The position numbers and the translations under genes are program-made. A stretch of DNA of 12,867 nucleotides, from the NCBI GenBank assembly GCA_050115555.1, contig JASFQI010000122.1:1-12867 (forward strand), read 5' to 3'. How positions within the stretch are numbered: the first letter of the stretch is position 1; every line of letters starts with the position of its first letter. The stretch is from JASFQI01 sp050115555. Its GTDB lineage: Bacteria > Desulfobacterota > DSM-4660 > Desulfatiglandales > HGW-15. The notes beneath the pieces are model-generated. The model ran no database searches, was not told where the DNA came from, and saw nothing but the letters and a program-made list of their open reading frames with translations. Below, one piece after another: positions 1-7,856 of this stretch.

Positions 1-257
1 GTGCCCCATCCCCAAACCCAGGAGCCCCGCCCGCTGCGATGAAACCCGCTTCACCGGTTCTTTGCGCCATTGCTTCGGGCCACCCCTTCTGTCCTTCGAA
101 AACTTAGGAAACAGGGAGATGAAGGAACCCTGTCCCGTCGCGGTCCGCGCTTGCGTTTTTCATTGAAATGCGGGTAGGCTGCCAAGAGGCACGAAACGAA
201 ATCGTGTTCCATGCAGCCCCTCTCTTCAAACGGTCATGCCGGCAGAAGGGGCGATAG
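1..257. other. Upstream region of plsB; possible edge-truncated minus-strand gene
   Basis: No complete gene is seen here. On the minus strand, a GTG at 54-52 opens a reading frame that runs off the left edge and would begin VKRVSSQRAGLLGLGMGH. That has the look of a genuine N-terminus, with a basic start followed by a glycine-rich beta strand, but 18 codons and no good ribosome binding site are too little to call a gene. If real, it would be transcribed divergently from plsB. I see no convincing sigma-70 promoter for plsB in this stretch. Confidence 0.2.
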
Positions 258-2831
258 ATGCGTCTTGAAGGAAACTCACATGCCATGAAAAACGAACTGT
301 TCGCCGGGAACATCCTGGATCACAAGCCGCGACTCTTCTTGAGCCGAATTCTTTACACCCTTTTCAAACGGGTTGCACTGGACGAAAACAGGAAGGAAGA
401 GCTCAAGCGAATCCACAGGGAAGGTACGGTGGTGTATGCCATCAAGTACCGAGGACGCCTTGATTATTTATTGTACCACTATAACTTCCGAATGAAACGC
501 CTTCCCTATCCCAAGCTTGCCTTTGCCCTCAATATCTCGACCCTCCTCCCCCTCCGGACCTTTCTTCGATGCTCCTTGGCCCGATTTCTCTATCTGCTTC
601 GGCATGGCGAGATGCCGGACCCCTACCGGCTGGGCTTTTACAAGGAGGCGATTCAAAACGGCACCACGTCTCTGATATTCCTGGTGGATCCCAAAGGCTT
701 TTCGCGCCAATTCGTGCACGCCCAAAAGGACGACCTTCACCTTCTTCTCGATACACAGAGCGAGATGGAGCGCCCCATATTTATCGTGCCCCAGCTCATC
801 CTGTACAAACGATCGCCGGAGCGTCAGGATCAAACGCTCAGCAGCATCCTGTTCGGTTTCAAGGAACACCCCGGTGTCATTCGAAAGATGGCCCTGTTTT
901 TTCGCCATAACCGGCGTGCGTTCATCGATTTTGGAGAGCCCTTGAATCTCCGGGAGTACCTCGACAATCAATCCGTACCTCGATCTCACGCCGAAATCGC
1001 CGTAGAGCTCCGTGAAGACCTGATCGCCCGTATCGATGCCCAGAAACGCATTATTCTGGGCCCGATCATGAAATCCCGGCAACAGATCAAGGAAATCGTT
1101 CTGCGAGACGAGGGGATTCACAAGCACATCGAGCGAACCGCGGAAGGGAACCCGAAGCGGTCCATCCAGTTGAGGAAAAAGGCCGGGGAATACTTCGATG
1201 AGATCGCTGCGGATTTTAACATGGCCTACATCGAGTTCTTTCACTGGGCGCTCACCTGGTTCTTCAACCGGCTTTTCGAAGGAATCGATGTGGATATCGA
1301 GGGAATGGCCAAGGTGCGTGAATGGGCTCGCAAGGGATCCATTGTCTACGTCCCTTCCCACAAGAGCCACATCGATTACCTCGCCCTGAACTACATCCTC
1401 CACAATGCCCAAATGCACATTCCCCGAATCGCGGCGGGAAAAAACCTGGCCTTCTGGCCTATGGGGCACGTTTTCCGCAAGTCCGGGGCCTTCTTCATCC
1501 GCCGGACCTTTAAAGGAGCCCGGCTCTATCGCGAGGTCTTCGGGCGGTATATCAAGGCCCTCATCGAGGAAGGCCATCCATTGGAGTTCTTCATCGAGGG
1601 AGGGCGCAGCAGAAGCGGAAAGGTCATTCTCCCGAAAATCGGATTCCTTACTGTGCTGATTCAGGCGTTCCAGGAAGGATACTGCCGGGACATGGTTTTC
1701 GTCCCCGCTTCCATCAGCTATGATCGCATCCTGGAAGAGAAGGCGTACCTTAAGGAGCTGGCAGGCGGCGAAAAGGAAAAAGAGAACATCCGGCAGGTCA
1801 TTCGCGCCCGCCATTTCCTGAAACGAAAGTACGGGAAAATCTACATCCGGTTCGGAGAACCCGTGTCCCTCAAGGATTACCTGGCGGTCCAACACACCGG
1901 AGACATGAAGCCCCACAAGCAGATCGCCTTTCACCTGATCCGCTCCATCAACAGCGTCACCCTGGTCACGCCGCTATCCCTCGTGGCTTCGGCCGTTCTT
2001 ACGGCCCATCGCGGGGGATTTACCGCCGACGAGCTCCACACCATCACCGGGGAGTACCTGGCGTTTCTACGATCCAAACGCGCGCCCACGGCATCCACCC
2101 TTGAATCTTCGAAAGAGGCTGTCGAAGAAACGCTTTCCCTTCTCCAATCCTGGAAGGTGGTGAGCTCTCTCGAGGTGACCGAAGAGGAGGAGGAAACGTT
2201 TTACTATGTGGAGGACGAGAAAAAAGTGGAGCTGGAGTTTTACAAAAACAATATCATCCACTTTTTCATCCATCACGCCATGGTGGCGGCCTCGCTTCTC
2301 AAGGGAGAGGAGGAAGTCAGGCCTCTGGAGACCCTCCGCTCGGATTACCTCTTTCTTCGAGACCTGTTCCGAAAGGAGTTCATCCTCGTGGATCCCTTGC
2401 TGGACGACCGGGACCGGGTCCAGTCCGTGCTGACCGATTTCATGGATTCGGGTCTGATTCGCGAAGACGCTGCTTCAGGAGGCTACCGAATCACACGGAT
2501 GGGCGCGGTTCGACTCCCGGCCTGGGCCCGCTTTGCCAAGACGTATCTGGAATCTTACTGGATCGTGGTGCAGACCCTCTTGCAGAAGGAGAAAAAACCT
2601 TTGAAACGAGGGGACGAACTCAAGGCCATGAAGCTCAACGGGCTTCGATTCCACAAGCTCGGGGTGATCGATCACCTGGAGTCCGTCTCCCAACTGACGT
2701 TTCGAAATGCACTGGACTGCTTTGCCGAAAACGGCTTTCGAACTGCCGGAGACAATGCGCCTTCCGAGAGCAAACGGGAGCTCTCCGATATTGGAAAGCG
2801 CATTTACGACCTGGCCCGATTCCAAGGGTGA
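258..2831 (+). CDS. plsB: Glycerol-3-phosphate 1-O-acyltransferase, PlsB type
   Basis: PlsB transfers a fatty acyl chain to sn-1 of glycerol 3-phosphate, the first committed step of phospholipid synthesis, at the inner face of the cytoplasmic membrane. The four acyltransferase blocks are present in order. Block I is HKSHID with H368 and D373, the HX4D catalytic pair. Block II is GAFFIRR from G410, block III is FIEGGRSRSGK at 445-455, and block IV is VPASISYDR from 482. Residues about 55-235 are a second, degenerate copy of the same fold: YRGRLD at 64-69 replaces HX4D, and FGEPLNLREYL near 225 mirrors FGEPVSLKDYL after the active domain. E. coli PlsB (about 807 residues) has the same two-part build, so 857 residues is close to normal. 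The chosen ATG has AAGGGG six bases upstream. The in-frame ATG at 285 is an alternative with a more distant AAGGA. The gene converges on 2885-3313 and no terminator is obvious between them. Confidence 0.93.
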   Translation: MRLEGNSHAMKNELFAGNILDHKPRLFLSRILYTLFKRVALDENRKEELKRIHREGTVVYAIKYRGRLDYLLYHYNFRMKRLPYPKLAFALNISTLLPLRTFLRCSLARFLYLLRHGEMPDPYRLGFYKEAIQNGTTSLIFLVDPKGFSRQFVHAQKDDLHLLLDTQSEMERPIFIVPQLILYKRSPERQDQTLSSILFGFKEHPGVIRKMALFFRHNRRAFIDFGEPLNLREYLDNQSVPRSHAEIAVELREDLIARIDAQKRIILGPIMKSRQQIKEIVLRDEGIHKHIERTAEGNPKRSIQLRKKAGEYFDEIAADFNMAYIEFFHWALTWFFNRLFEGIDVDIEGMAKVREWARKGSIVYVPSHKSHIDYLALNYILHNAQMHIPRIAAGKNLAFWPMGHVFRKSGAFFIRRTFKGARLYREVFGRYIKALIEEGHPLEFFIEGGRSRSGKVILPKIGFLTVLIQAFQEGYCRDMVFVPASISYDRILEEKAYLKELAGGEKEKENIRQVIRARHFLKRKYGKIYIRFGEPVSLKDYLAVQHTGDMKPHKQIAFHLIRSINSVTLVTPLSLVASAVLTAHRGGFTADELHTITGEYLAFLRSKRAPTASTLESSKEAVEETLSLLQSWKVVSSLEVTEEEEETFYYVEDEKKVELEFYKNNIIHFFIHHAMVAASLLKGEEEVRPLETLRSDYLFLRDLFRKEFILVDPLLDDRDRVQSVLTDFMDSGLIREDAASGGYRITRMGAVRLPAWARFAKTYLESYWIVVQTLLQKEKKPLKRGDELKAMKLNGLRFHKLGVIDHLESVSQLTFRNALDCFAENGFRTAGDNAPSESKRELSDIGKRIYDLARFQG

Positions 2832-2884
2832 CCGCCCGAACTTTTTCGTGAAGAAGGGAATGCCGATCCATCCAAACCCTACCC

Positions 2885-3313
2885 TCACTCGTTCGGCTCG
2901 ATCAGGCCGTTCAAGTGCTCGGACAGGACCTCCCCTCGAAGATCGGGCCGCCCGTAAAAGAACACAAGAAGCTGTGTCGTCTTCCTCAACAGGCGCTCAT
3001 CCTCCAGGGCCTCTTCCAGAGAGAGTCGATCCCGGACGTCGTAAAAATTCTTCAGTCGAAGAAAAACCAACCGCGTGGCCCCCTGCTCATCCTCGCGCAG
3101 CTGCTTGGGCTCGGAAAGGACGCGCAGGAGCTCAAGAAGAGGCCCTACATAGGCCTCCATCATCTGGTAGTTGTAGTACCGGGAAAACCGATCCTTTCGA
3201 TAACGTGGAGGCGCGAACTTCTCGATCCGCTTGGTAAGTTTCCGGATCTCCTCCAAGCGCTTGTCTCGGATCTCGCGTTTCAGGCCCGAAAACACCTCCC
3301 ACTTCACGATCAT
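2885..3313 (-). CDS. Uncharacterised 142-residue helical protein downstream of valS
   Basis: I do not recognise this family. The protein is charged and predicted mostly helical, with no signal peptide, membrane segment or cysteine. It has a basic N-terminal half (KREIRDKR, then TKRIEKFAPPRYRKDRFSRYY) and an aromatic cluster followed by a leucine-rich helix (YVGPLLELLRVLSEP). The second half has mixed charge and a FFYGRPDLRGEVLSEHLNGL segment. It follows valS by 76 bases on the same strand and is probably cotranscribed with it. The ATG at 3313 has GGGGA almost touching it. The GTG two codons later (3307) sits six bases after that GGGGA and may be the true start. Reading-frame integrity and codon choice like its neighbours support a real gene. 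The function is unknown. Confidence 0.72.
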   Translation of the reverse strand: MIVKWEVFSGLKREIRDKRLEEIRKLTKRIEKFAPPRYRKDRFSRYYNYQMMEAYVGPLLELLRVLSEPKQLREDEQGATRLVFLRLKNFYDVRDRLSLEEALEDERLLRKTTQLLVFFYGRPDLRGEVLSEHLNGLIEPNE

Positions 3314-3389
3314 TCCCCATTTCTCTTTGCGACGACACCCGGGACGATGCCACAGCGCGGCCCGGGGACCTTCTCAGGAAACCCTCCGG

Positions 3390-6050
3390 CTAACCGCTTT
3401 CTCGAATGGACTCGAAAAATGTGAGGTTTTCGTTCAGGCGGGCGAGACGATGTTCCATGTCCTTTACCTTCTCCCGGACCTCCTCAACGATCTCGGCCGG
3501 GGCTTTTTTCAGGAAAGCCGGGTTGGAAAGCTTCTTGTTTGAGGCGTTCATATCTTTCTCGATCTTTTGAATGGCCTTCCGAAGCCGGTTCTTCTCCTCC
3601 TCGAAGTCCAGGAGCCCCTTGAGCAGCACGTGGACCTGATTCCTTCCGAAAACCGCAGTGGCCGACGCCTCGGGCTTTTCCGTCTCAGACGTAATCTCCA
3701 CGTCCTCCACCTTGGCCAGACTCTGGACGTGCATCACGTTCTCGCGGATCACACGGGCCTCGCTTTCATCGGGCACCTCGATCACCACGCTTACCGGCTT
3801 GCCAGGCGGGATGTTCATTTCCCCCCGGATGTTCCGTATCGCCGTGATCAGTCCCGTGACCCCCTCCATCTCCTTCAGGGCCTGCTCATCATACGGAATA
3901 TCATCTGGCTCGGGAAACGAAGCCTTCATCACACTCCCCTGGGCCCCTGGCATTTTCTGCCAGAGCTCCTCTGTGACAAAGGGCATGAACGGATGGATAA
4001 GCTTGAGCACATCGAGCATGACCTTGGCCAGGACGTGCCGTGCGGATCGTTTTGCAGCCTCGTCCTTGCTGTACAACCCCTGCTTTGCCATTTCCAGGTA
4101 CCAGTCGCAGAACTCGTGCCATGTGAACTGGTAGCAAAGGTTGGCCGCATCGTTGAACCGGAACTCCTCCAGGGATCGGATCACCTCGGCGCACACCGTA
4201 TGAAGGCGCGCCTGAATCCATCGGTCAGGAAGCGTATCCGTCCCGTTTCCCTGAATGCCATCCACGTCCTTCTCGTCCAGATTCATGAGGACCAGACGGG
4301 CGGAGTTCCAAATCTTGTTCACGAAGTTTCGGTACCCTGCAATTCGCTCCTCACTCAGCTTGACGTCCCGGCCCTGAGCTGCCAGCGCAGCCAGCGTGAA
4401 CCGAAAGGCATCCGTCCCGAACCGGTCGATGACCTCCAGAGGATCGATCACATTCCCTTTGGACTTGCTCATCTTCTTACCCTCGGCGTCCCGGACCAGG
4501 GCATGGATGTACACGTCTCGAAACGGAACATCGTTCATGAAGTGGATACCCATCATCATCATGCGCGCCACCCAGAAAAAGAGGATGTCGAACCCTGTGA
4601 TCAGGACAGACGTGGGGTAGAACGTCCTCAGGTACTCCGTGTCGTCGGGCCAACCCAGAGTGGAAAAGGGCCAAAGCGCCGAGCTGAACCAGGTGTCCAG
4701 GACGTCCGTCTCCTGACGCAGCTCTTCACTCCCGCAGGCGTTGCAGGCCTGGGGCGCCTCCTTGGCCACGACGACTTCACCGCATGCCTCGCAGTACCAC
4801 GCAGGAATGCGATGGCCCCACCAGATCTGCCTGGAGATACACCAATCACGGATGTTCGTCATCCACTCGTAATAGACCTCCTCCCATTGAGGCGGGACAA
4901 CCCGCGTGCGCCCTTCACGAACCGCTGCCAACGCGTCCTCGGCCAGGGGTTTTACGTTCACGAACCACTGCTTGCTCAGGAGCGGTTCGATCATGGTCTT
5001 ACAGCGATAGCAATGGCCCACGGCATGACGATAGGGCTCCACCTTCTCGAGCAAACCCGACTCTTTCAGATCCTCCAGTATCCTTTCACGGCACGCGAAA
5101 CGGTCCATGCCCTGGTAGGGTCCGGCGAGATCGTTCATATTCCCATCATTGTCGATGACCTTGACCCGTTCCAGTTCATGCGCCACACCGATCTCGAAGT
5201 CGTTGGGATCGTGAGCCGGGGTGATCTTCAACGCCCCTGTACCGAACTCCATGTCCACGTACCGGTCGAAGATCACGGGGATTGGCTTGTTCACGAGCGG
5301 CAGAATCACATGGCGCCCGGAGGCGCTTTGATAGCGTTCGTCCTCCGGATTCACGGCCACGGCCGTATCCCCCAGCATGGTCTCGGGGCGCGTGGTTGCC
5401 ACGACCAGGTATCCATCGCCGTGCTCAAAGGGGTATCGGATGTGATAAAGGAAGCTGTCTCGTTCTTCGTGCTCCACCTCGAGATCCGCCAGAGCCGTGT
5501 GGCAGCGCGGGCACCAGTTGATGATGTAGTCACCGCGATAAATCAAACCTTCCTCGTAAAGACGAACGAAGACCTCCCGCACCGCCCGAGACAACCCTTC
5601 GTCCATGGTGAACCGCTCCCGGCTCCAGTCGCAGCAACTCCCCAGCCGTTTGAGCTGATTGATGATCCCGCCCCCGTACTCTTCCCTCCATTTCCAGACG
5701 AGCTCCACGAACTTCTCCCGCCCGACTTCGTGCCGCGTCATCCCCTTTGCGGCCAGGTCCTTCTCAACCACATTCTGCGTGGCAATCCCCGCATGATCCG
5801 TTCCGGGCTGCCAAAGAACGTCATATCCCTTCATCCGCTTGTACCGACACAAGATGTCCTGCAGGGTGTTGTTCAGGGCATGCCCCATGTGAAGAAAACC
5901 TGTTACGTTCGGAGGGGGAATCACGATGCAGAAAGGCTCTCGATCCGACCTCAAATCCGGTTTGAACAGGCCGTTCTCCTCCCAGTACGCATACCATTTG
6001 CCTTCCACATCCGCTGGTTCATACCCCTTGGCCAGTGTCTCGTTGCTCAT
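3390..6050 (-). CDS. valS: Valyl-tRNA synthetase
   Basis: This class I aminoacyl-tRNA synthetase charges tRNA-Val in the cytoplasm and edits mischarged threonine. The HIGH signature appears as HMGH at residues 54-57. KMSKS lies near 525. The editing domain has TTRPETMLGDTA near 220, and zinc-type cysteine pairs occur at about 420 (CEAC) and 438 (CNAC). An anticodon-binding helical domain follows, with a C-terminal coiled coil at about 817-885 typical of ValS that ends at an intact stop. The length, 886 residues, is normal. The reading frame is open to 6191, but the ATG at 6050 is chosen because AAGGAG lies seven bases upstream and MSNETLAKGYEP matches the usual ValS beginning. The extra 47 residues would be atypical. 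About 240 bases separate this start from the acidic gene upstream, and a terminator lies between them, so valS probably has its own promoter. No T-box leader is seen. Confidence 0.97.
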   Translation of the reverse strand: MSNETLAKGYEPADVEGKWYAYWEENGLFKPDLRSDREPFCIVIPPPNVTGFLHMGHALNNTLQDILCRYKRMKGYDVLWQPGTDHAGIATQNVVEKDLAAKGMTRHEVGREKFVELVWKWREEYGGGIINQLKRLGSCCDWSRERFTMDEGLSRAVREVFVRLYEEGLIYRGDYIINWCPRCHTALADLEVEHEERDSFLYHIRYPFEHGDGYLVVATTRPETMLGDTAVAVNPEDERYQSASGRHVILPLVNKPIPVIFDRYVDMEFGTGALKITPAHDPNDFEIGVAHELERVKVIDNDGNMNDLAGPYQGMDRFACRERILEDLKESGLLEKVEPYRHAVGHCYRCKTMIEPLLSKQWFVNVKPLAEDALAAVREGRTRVVPPQWEEVYYEWMTNIRDWCISRQIWWGHRIPAWYCEACGEVVVAKEAPQACNACGSEELRQETDVLDTWFSSALWPFSTLGWPDDTEYLRTFYPTSVLITGFDILFFWVARMMMMGIHFMNDVPFRDVYIHALVRDAEGKKMSKSKGNVIDPLEVIDRFGTDAFRFTLAALAAQGRDVKLSEERIAGYRNFVNKIWNSARLVLMNLDEKDVDGIQGNGTDTLPDRWIQARLHTVCAEVIRSLEEFRFNDAANLCYQFTWHEFCDWYLEMAKQGLYSKDEAAKRSARHVLAKVMLDVLKLIHPFMPFVTEELWQKMPGAQGSVMKASFPEPDDIPYDEQALKEMEGVTGLITAIRNIRGEMNIPPGKPVSVVIEVPDESEARVIRENVMHVQSLAKVEDVEITSETEKPEASATAVFGRNQVHVLLKGLLDFEEEKNRLRKAIQKIEKDMNASNKKLSNPAFLKKAPAEIVEEVREKVKDMEHRLARLNENLTFFESIRESG

Positions 6051-6190
6051 CGTGCACTCCTTGAACGTCTCGCTTGCGGATCTCCATCCCGATCCAGCCG
6101 CTGCTTTCGATTGTTCCGGAAAACGTAAATCGAACCCCTTCGTCCTGGAGGGATGCAGTTCGTGAAAATGCTTCGCTCGCGCATTCCTCA

Positions 6191-6206
6191 TCCCGCTGAA
6201 GCGGGA
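6191..6206. repeat. REP-like palindrome in the valS leader
   Basis: A perfect 6-bp stem, TCCCGC-TGAA-GCGGGA, is preceded by CATTCCTCA. It resembles the proteobacterial extragenic palindromes built on a TTCCCGC/GCGGGAA core. On the minus strand a longer alternative fold pairs CGCG-TTCC with GGAA-CGCG around it. The hairpin lies 141 bases upstream of the valS start and just beyond the terminator of the gene at 6297-7445. There is no adjacent T-tract, so it is not itself a terminator. Confidence 0.4.
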
Positions 6207-6220
6207 ACGCGGGGAGATTC

Positions 6221-6252
6221 AAAAAGAAAAGGGGCTGTGCAAAACAACCCCT
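6221..6252 (-). terminator. Intrinsic terminator of the acidic repeat gene
   Basis: Read on the minus strand, AGGGGTTG pairs with CAGCCCCT (eight pairs, one of them G-U) across a seven-base loop TTTTGCA. TTTCTTTTT follows directly. It starts 45 bases after the stop codon of the 6297-7445 gene and is well placed to end that transcript before valS. Confidence 0.85.
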
Positions 6253-6296
6253 GAATGAACCACAAAGCCTGATCCCTGAAAAGCTTTTTTTCCGGG

Positions 6297-7445
6297 TTAA
6301 TCCCCCATGCTGTCCAGGCTGGCCCGGAGGGCCTCGATGGTTTCGCGAATGATCCGTTCCGTCGTCTCGCTCACGGTCTCTCGAATCACGCGCTCTCCGG
6401 CATCGCTCATGGCCTCTCGAATCACCCGGTCGGCTGCCTCGGCAAGGATTTCTCGAATCACCCGTTCTGCAGAATCCGCGAAAACCTCCCGAATCACCCG
6501 CTCCGCCGCTTCTCCCACCACCTCTCGAACCGCCTGATCCGCCGCCCCTGCCAGAGCCTCTTTCGCCGCTTCCGGCATCACCTCCCGGGCAACGTCTCGA
6601 ATGACCTCTTCCACGCGTTCCTGGGAGAGGACAGCTTCGGCCGGTGCAGGAGGAACTGGAGCTTCGGCGGGCTCGACAGGTTCAGCGGCTTCTGGAACCT
6701 GTTCGGGCTGTTCCGGAAATGAGGTTTCCTCGGTTTCGTCCTCGAGCATTCGCTCCAAGGCCTCCTCGGTGATCTCATCTCCACCGGTATCGTCTCCCCC
6801 TTCCAGGAACCCATCCACATCCATACCAGAAGACAAATCCATTTCAAAAGCTTCGTCCGACTCGTCCTCCAGCATCTTCTGGATGTCATCCTCGCTGATC
6901 GACTCCTCCTCGGATGCTTCCAGCTCTATTTCCGCGGAAGGCTCTTCCCCTTCCACAGCGACCTCGTTCGGCGCCTCCAGGGAAGGTTCTTCGAGGCCTT
7001 CTTCCAGGTTGAAAGAGATTTCCTCTTCAAATTCCTGCTCGCTTTCGCTCGGCGCCTCCTGGCCAGGCTCGGCCTCAGGGCCTTCATCGCCCAGGTTCAA
7101 GTCCAGGGTGACCTCGGACATGTCGATGTCTACTTCCGTTTCATCCAAATCCATGTCGTCCAGCATGCTGTCGAAGTCATCGGACGGGCCTGCTTTGCCT
7201 TCATCCGAAACATCGGCTACCCCGGCGCCCTCGTCCTCTTCCAAGAGCCGTGAGATTTCGGCGTCGGCCCCGCCGGTCCCTTCGGAGGCCTCGTCTTCTT
7301 CGACGAGGTCGACCAACTCGATGATCTCATCATCCTCGCCTGATTCGGATTCTTTCTCCGAGGCCAGGTCATCCAAATCGAAGTCCAGCAGATCTTCCTC
7401 TTCCTCGCTCCGCCCTTCTCCCACGCTGTTTTCGTCTTCCGCCAT
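6297..7445 (-). CDS. Highly acidic, probably disordered protein with C-terminal 12-residue helical repeats
   Basis: The protein has 382 residues. Residues 1-275 are dominated by Asp, Glu, Ser and Gly and end in a Pro/Ala/Glu linker (about 245-272). Short motifs recur in it: EISRLLEEDEG (63-73), FDSMLDDMD (91-99), ISEDDIQKMLEDESDE (183-198) and ITEEALERMLEDETEE (225-240). Residues 305-364 are five tandem 12-residue units of the type VIREVFADSAER, with a partial sixth unit (365-371), predicted as one long amphipathic helix. There is no Cys, His, Trp or Tyr, no signal peptide and no membrane segment. The layout (acidic disordered arm, Pro-rich linker, helical oligomerising tail) recalls polar hub proteins such as PopZ, but I see no proof of homology, and a role in polarity, motility or scaffolding is a guess. 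The ATG at 7445 is the first in frame, with GGAG ten bases upstream. The gene is monocistronic, with its own promoter and terminator. Confidence 0.85.
   Translation of the reverse strand: MAEDENSVGEGRSEEEEDLLDFDLDDLASEKESESGEDDEIIELVDLVEEDEASEGTGGADAEISRLLEEDEGAGVADVSDEGKAGPSDDFDSMLDDMDLDETEVDIDMSEVTLDLNLGDEGPEAEPGQEAPSESEQEFEEEISFNLEEGLEEPSLEAPNEVAVEGEEPSAEIELEASEEESISEDDIQKMLEDESDEAFEMDLSSGMDVDGFLEGGDDTGGDEITEEALERMLEDETEETSFPEQPEQVPEAAEPVEPAEAPVPPAPAEAVLSQERVEEVIRDVAREVMPEAAKEALAGAADQAVREVVGEAAERVIREVFADSAERVIREILAEAADRVIREAMSDAGERVIRETVSETTERIIRETIEALRASLDSMGD
6300..6533 (-). repeat. 36-bp tandem coding repeats (12-residue units)
   Basis: This is the 3' end of the acidic gene. Five full 36-base units plus a partial sixth encode AVREVVGEAAER, VIREVFADSAER, VIREILAEAADR, VIREAMSDAGER, VIRETVSETTER and IIRETIEALRA. 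On the plus strand a core close to CGAATCACSCG recurs every 36 bases. The units differ at many positions, so the array is old or under protein-level selection rather than a fresh slippage product. Confidence 0.85.
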
Positions 7446-7498
7446 GGTCCGGTGTCTCCGATTTTGGATTGATGATATTCACCTTCCTTCACTTTTGC

Positions 7499-7527
7499 TT
7501 GCTAACACATAGGTCCCTGTCTGTCAA
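7499..7527 (-). promoter_or_regulatory. Sigma-70 type promoter of the acidic repeat gene
   Basis: On the minus strand a perfect TTGACA (7527-7522) is followed, after 17 bases, by TAGCAA (7504-7499) preceded by TGT. The -10 box is weak (3 of 6) but the -35 box and spacing are ideal. Transcription would start near 7492, giving a leader of about 47 bases before the ATG at 7445. Confidence 0.55.
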
Positions 7528-7707
7528 GGCGTTTTCAATGCGGATACACCTCTAATTATTCCAATTTAATACGATTTTTCAGTAGAAGCCATCCTTACTT
7601 CTGCCTCCCTCTCCCCTTTGGATCTCATCTTAGACAGGACTCTCCCTTCCCTTTCCACAGGAGGACTCGTCATCCCTTACCAAACTCCTGTGCAACAAAC
7701 TCCCGTG

Positions 7708-7736
7708 TTGACCCGGCAAAGGAAAGCTGATACATA
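7708..7736 (+). promoter_or_regulatory. Possible tRNA-Arg promoter
   Basis: TTGACC (7708-7713) matches the -35 box at five of six positions. Seventeen bases later comes TACATA (7731-7736), a poor -10; GATACA two bases earlier is an alternative. A start near 7743 would leave a short leader before the mature tRNA at 7757. Position supports the call more than the -10 sequence does. Confidence 0.4.
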
Positions 7737-7756
7737 CGAAATGAATTCTCAATGCG

Positions 7757-7832
7757 GGCGATTAGCTCAGCTGGATAGAGCGTTGGTCTCCGGAACCAAA
7801 GGTCGCGTGTTCGAATCACGCATCGCCCGCCA
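7757..7832 (+). tRNA. tRNA-Arg (anticodon CCG)
   Basis: A complete 76-base cloverleaf. The acceptor stem GGGCGAT pairs with ATCGCCC (7822-7828), followed by discriminator G and an encoded CCA (7830-7832). The D arm is GCTC/GAGC with the AGCTGGATA loop. The anticodon arm is TTGGT-CTCCGGA-ACCAA with anticodon CCG, reading the Arg codon CGG. The T arm is GCGTG-TTCGAAT-CACGC. A shifted pairing starting at 7754 can be drawn, but it leaves no proper discriminator or CCA, so the 7757 start is preferred. Its 3' part is the likely integration target of the element downstream. Confidence 0.97.
7783..7832 (+). repeat. attL-like site: tRNA-Arg anticodon arm to CCA
   Basis: This 50-base stretch of the tRNA recurs at 8898-8947 in the same orientation and in exact register (offset 1115), 40 of 50 positions being identical without gaps. 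From 7794 onward, 33 of 39 positions match. An anticodon-arm-to-3'-end repeat is the usual footprint of tyrosine-recombinase integration into a tRNA gene. Confidence 0.65.
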
Positions 7833-7856
7833 GAGTAGAATTCAAGCAGTTAGCGG

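Larger units (their letters stand above)
7446..7756. other. Divergent intergenic region between the acidic gene and tRNA-Arg
   Basis: This region is AT-rich and holds the minus-strand promoter near 7499-7527 and a possible tRNA promoter near 7708-7736. The pyrimidine-rich stretch at about 7590-7680 codes for nothing convincing on either strand. Confidence 0.6.

Noticed and set aside
468..1934. Long minus-strand open frame inside plsB (488 codons)
   Set aside because: It lies opposite a fully recognisable PlsB with all motifs intact; its own translation shows no domain and mirrors the codon bias of the sense gene.
3567..6128. Long plus-strand open frame opposite valS (853 codons)
   Set aside because: The reverse frame of valS; His/Leu/Pro-rich translation without motifs, while valS is complete on the other strand.
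6051..6191. 47-residue N-terminal extension of ValS
   Set aside because: No ribosome site at 6191, composition unlike a ValS start, whereas ATG 6050 has AAGGAG at good spacing.
6051..6220. T-box riboswitch in the valS leader
   Set aside because: No T-box consensus or specifier stem is visible, and such leaders are mainly found in Gram-positive bacteria.
6601..7512. Plus-strand Ser-rich frame of 303 codons opposite the acidic gene
   Set aside because: Poly-Ser translation is the reverse complement of Asp/Glu codons; the minus-strand gene has promoter, ribosome site and terminator.
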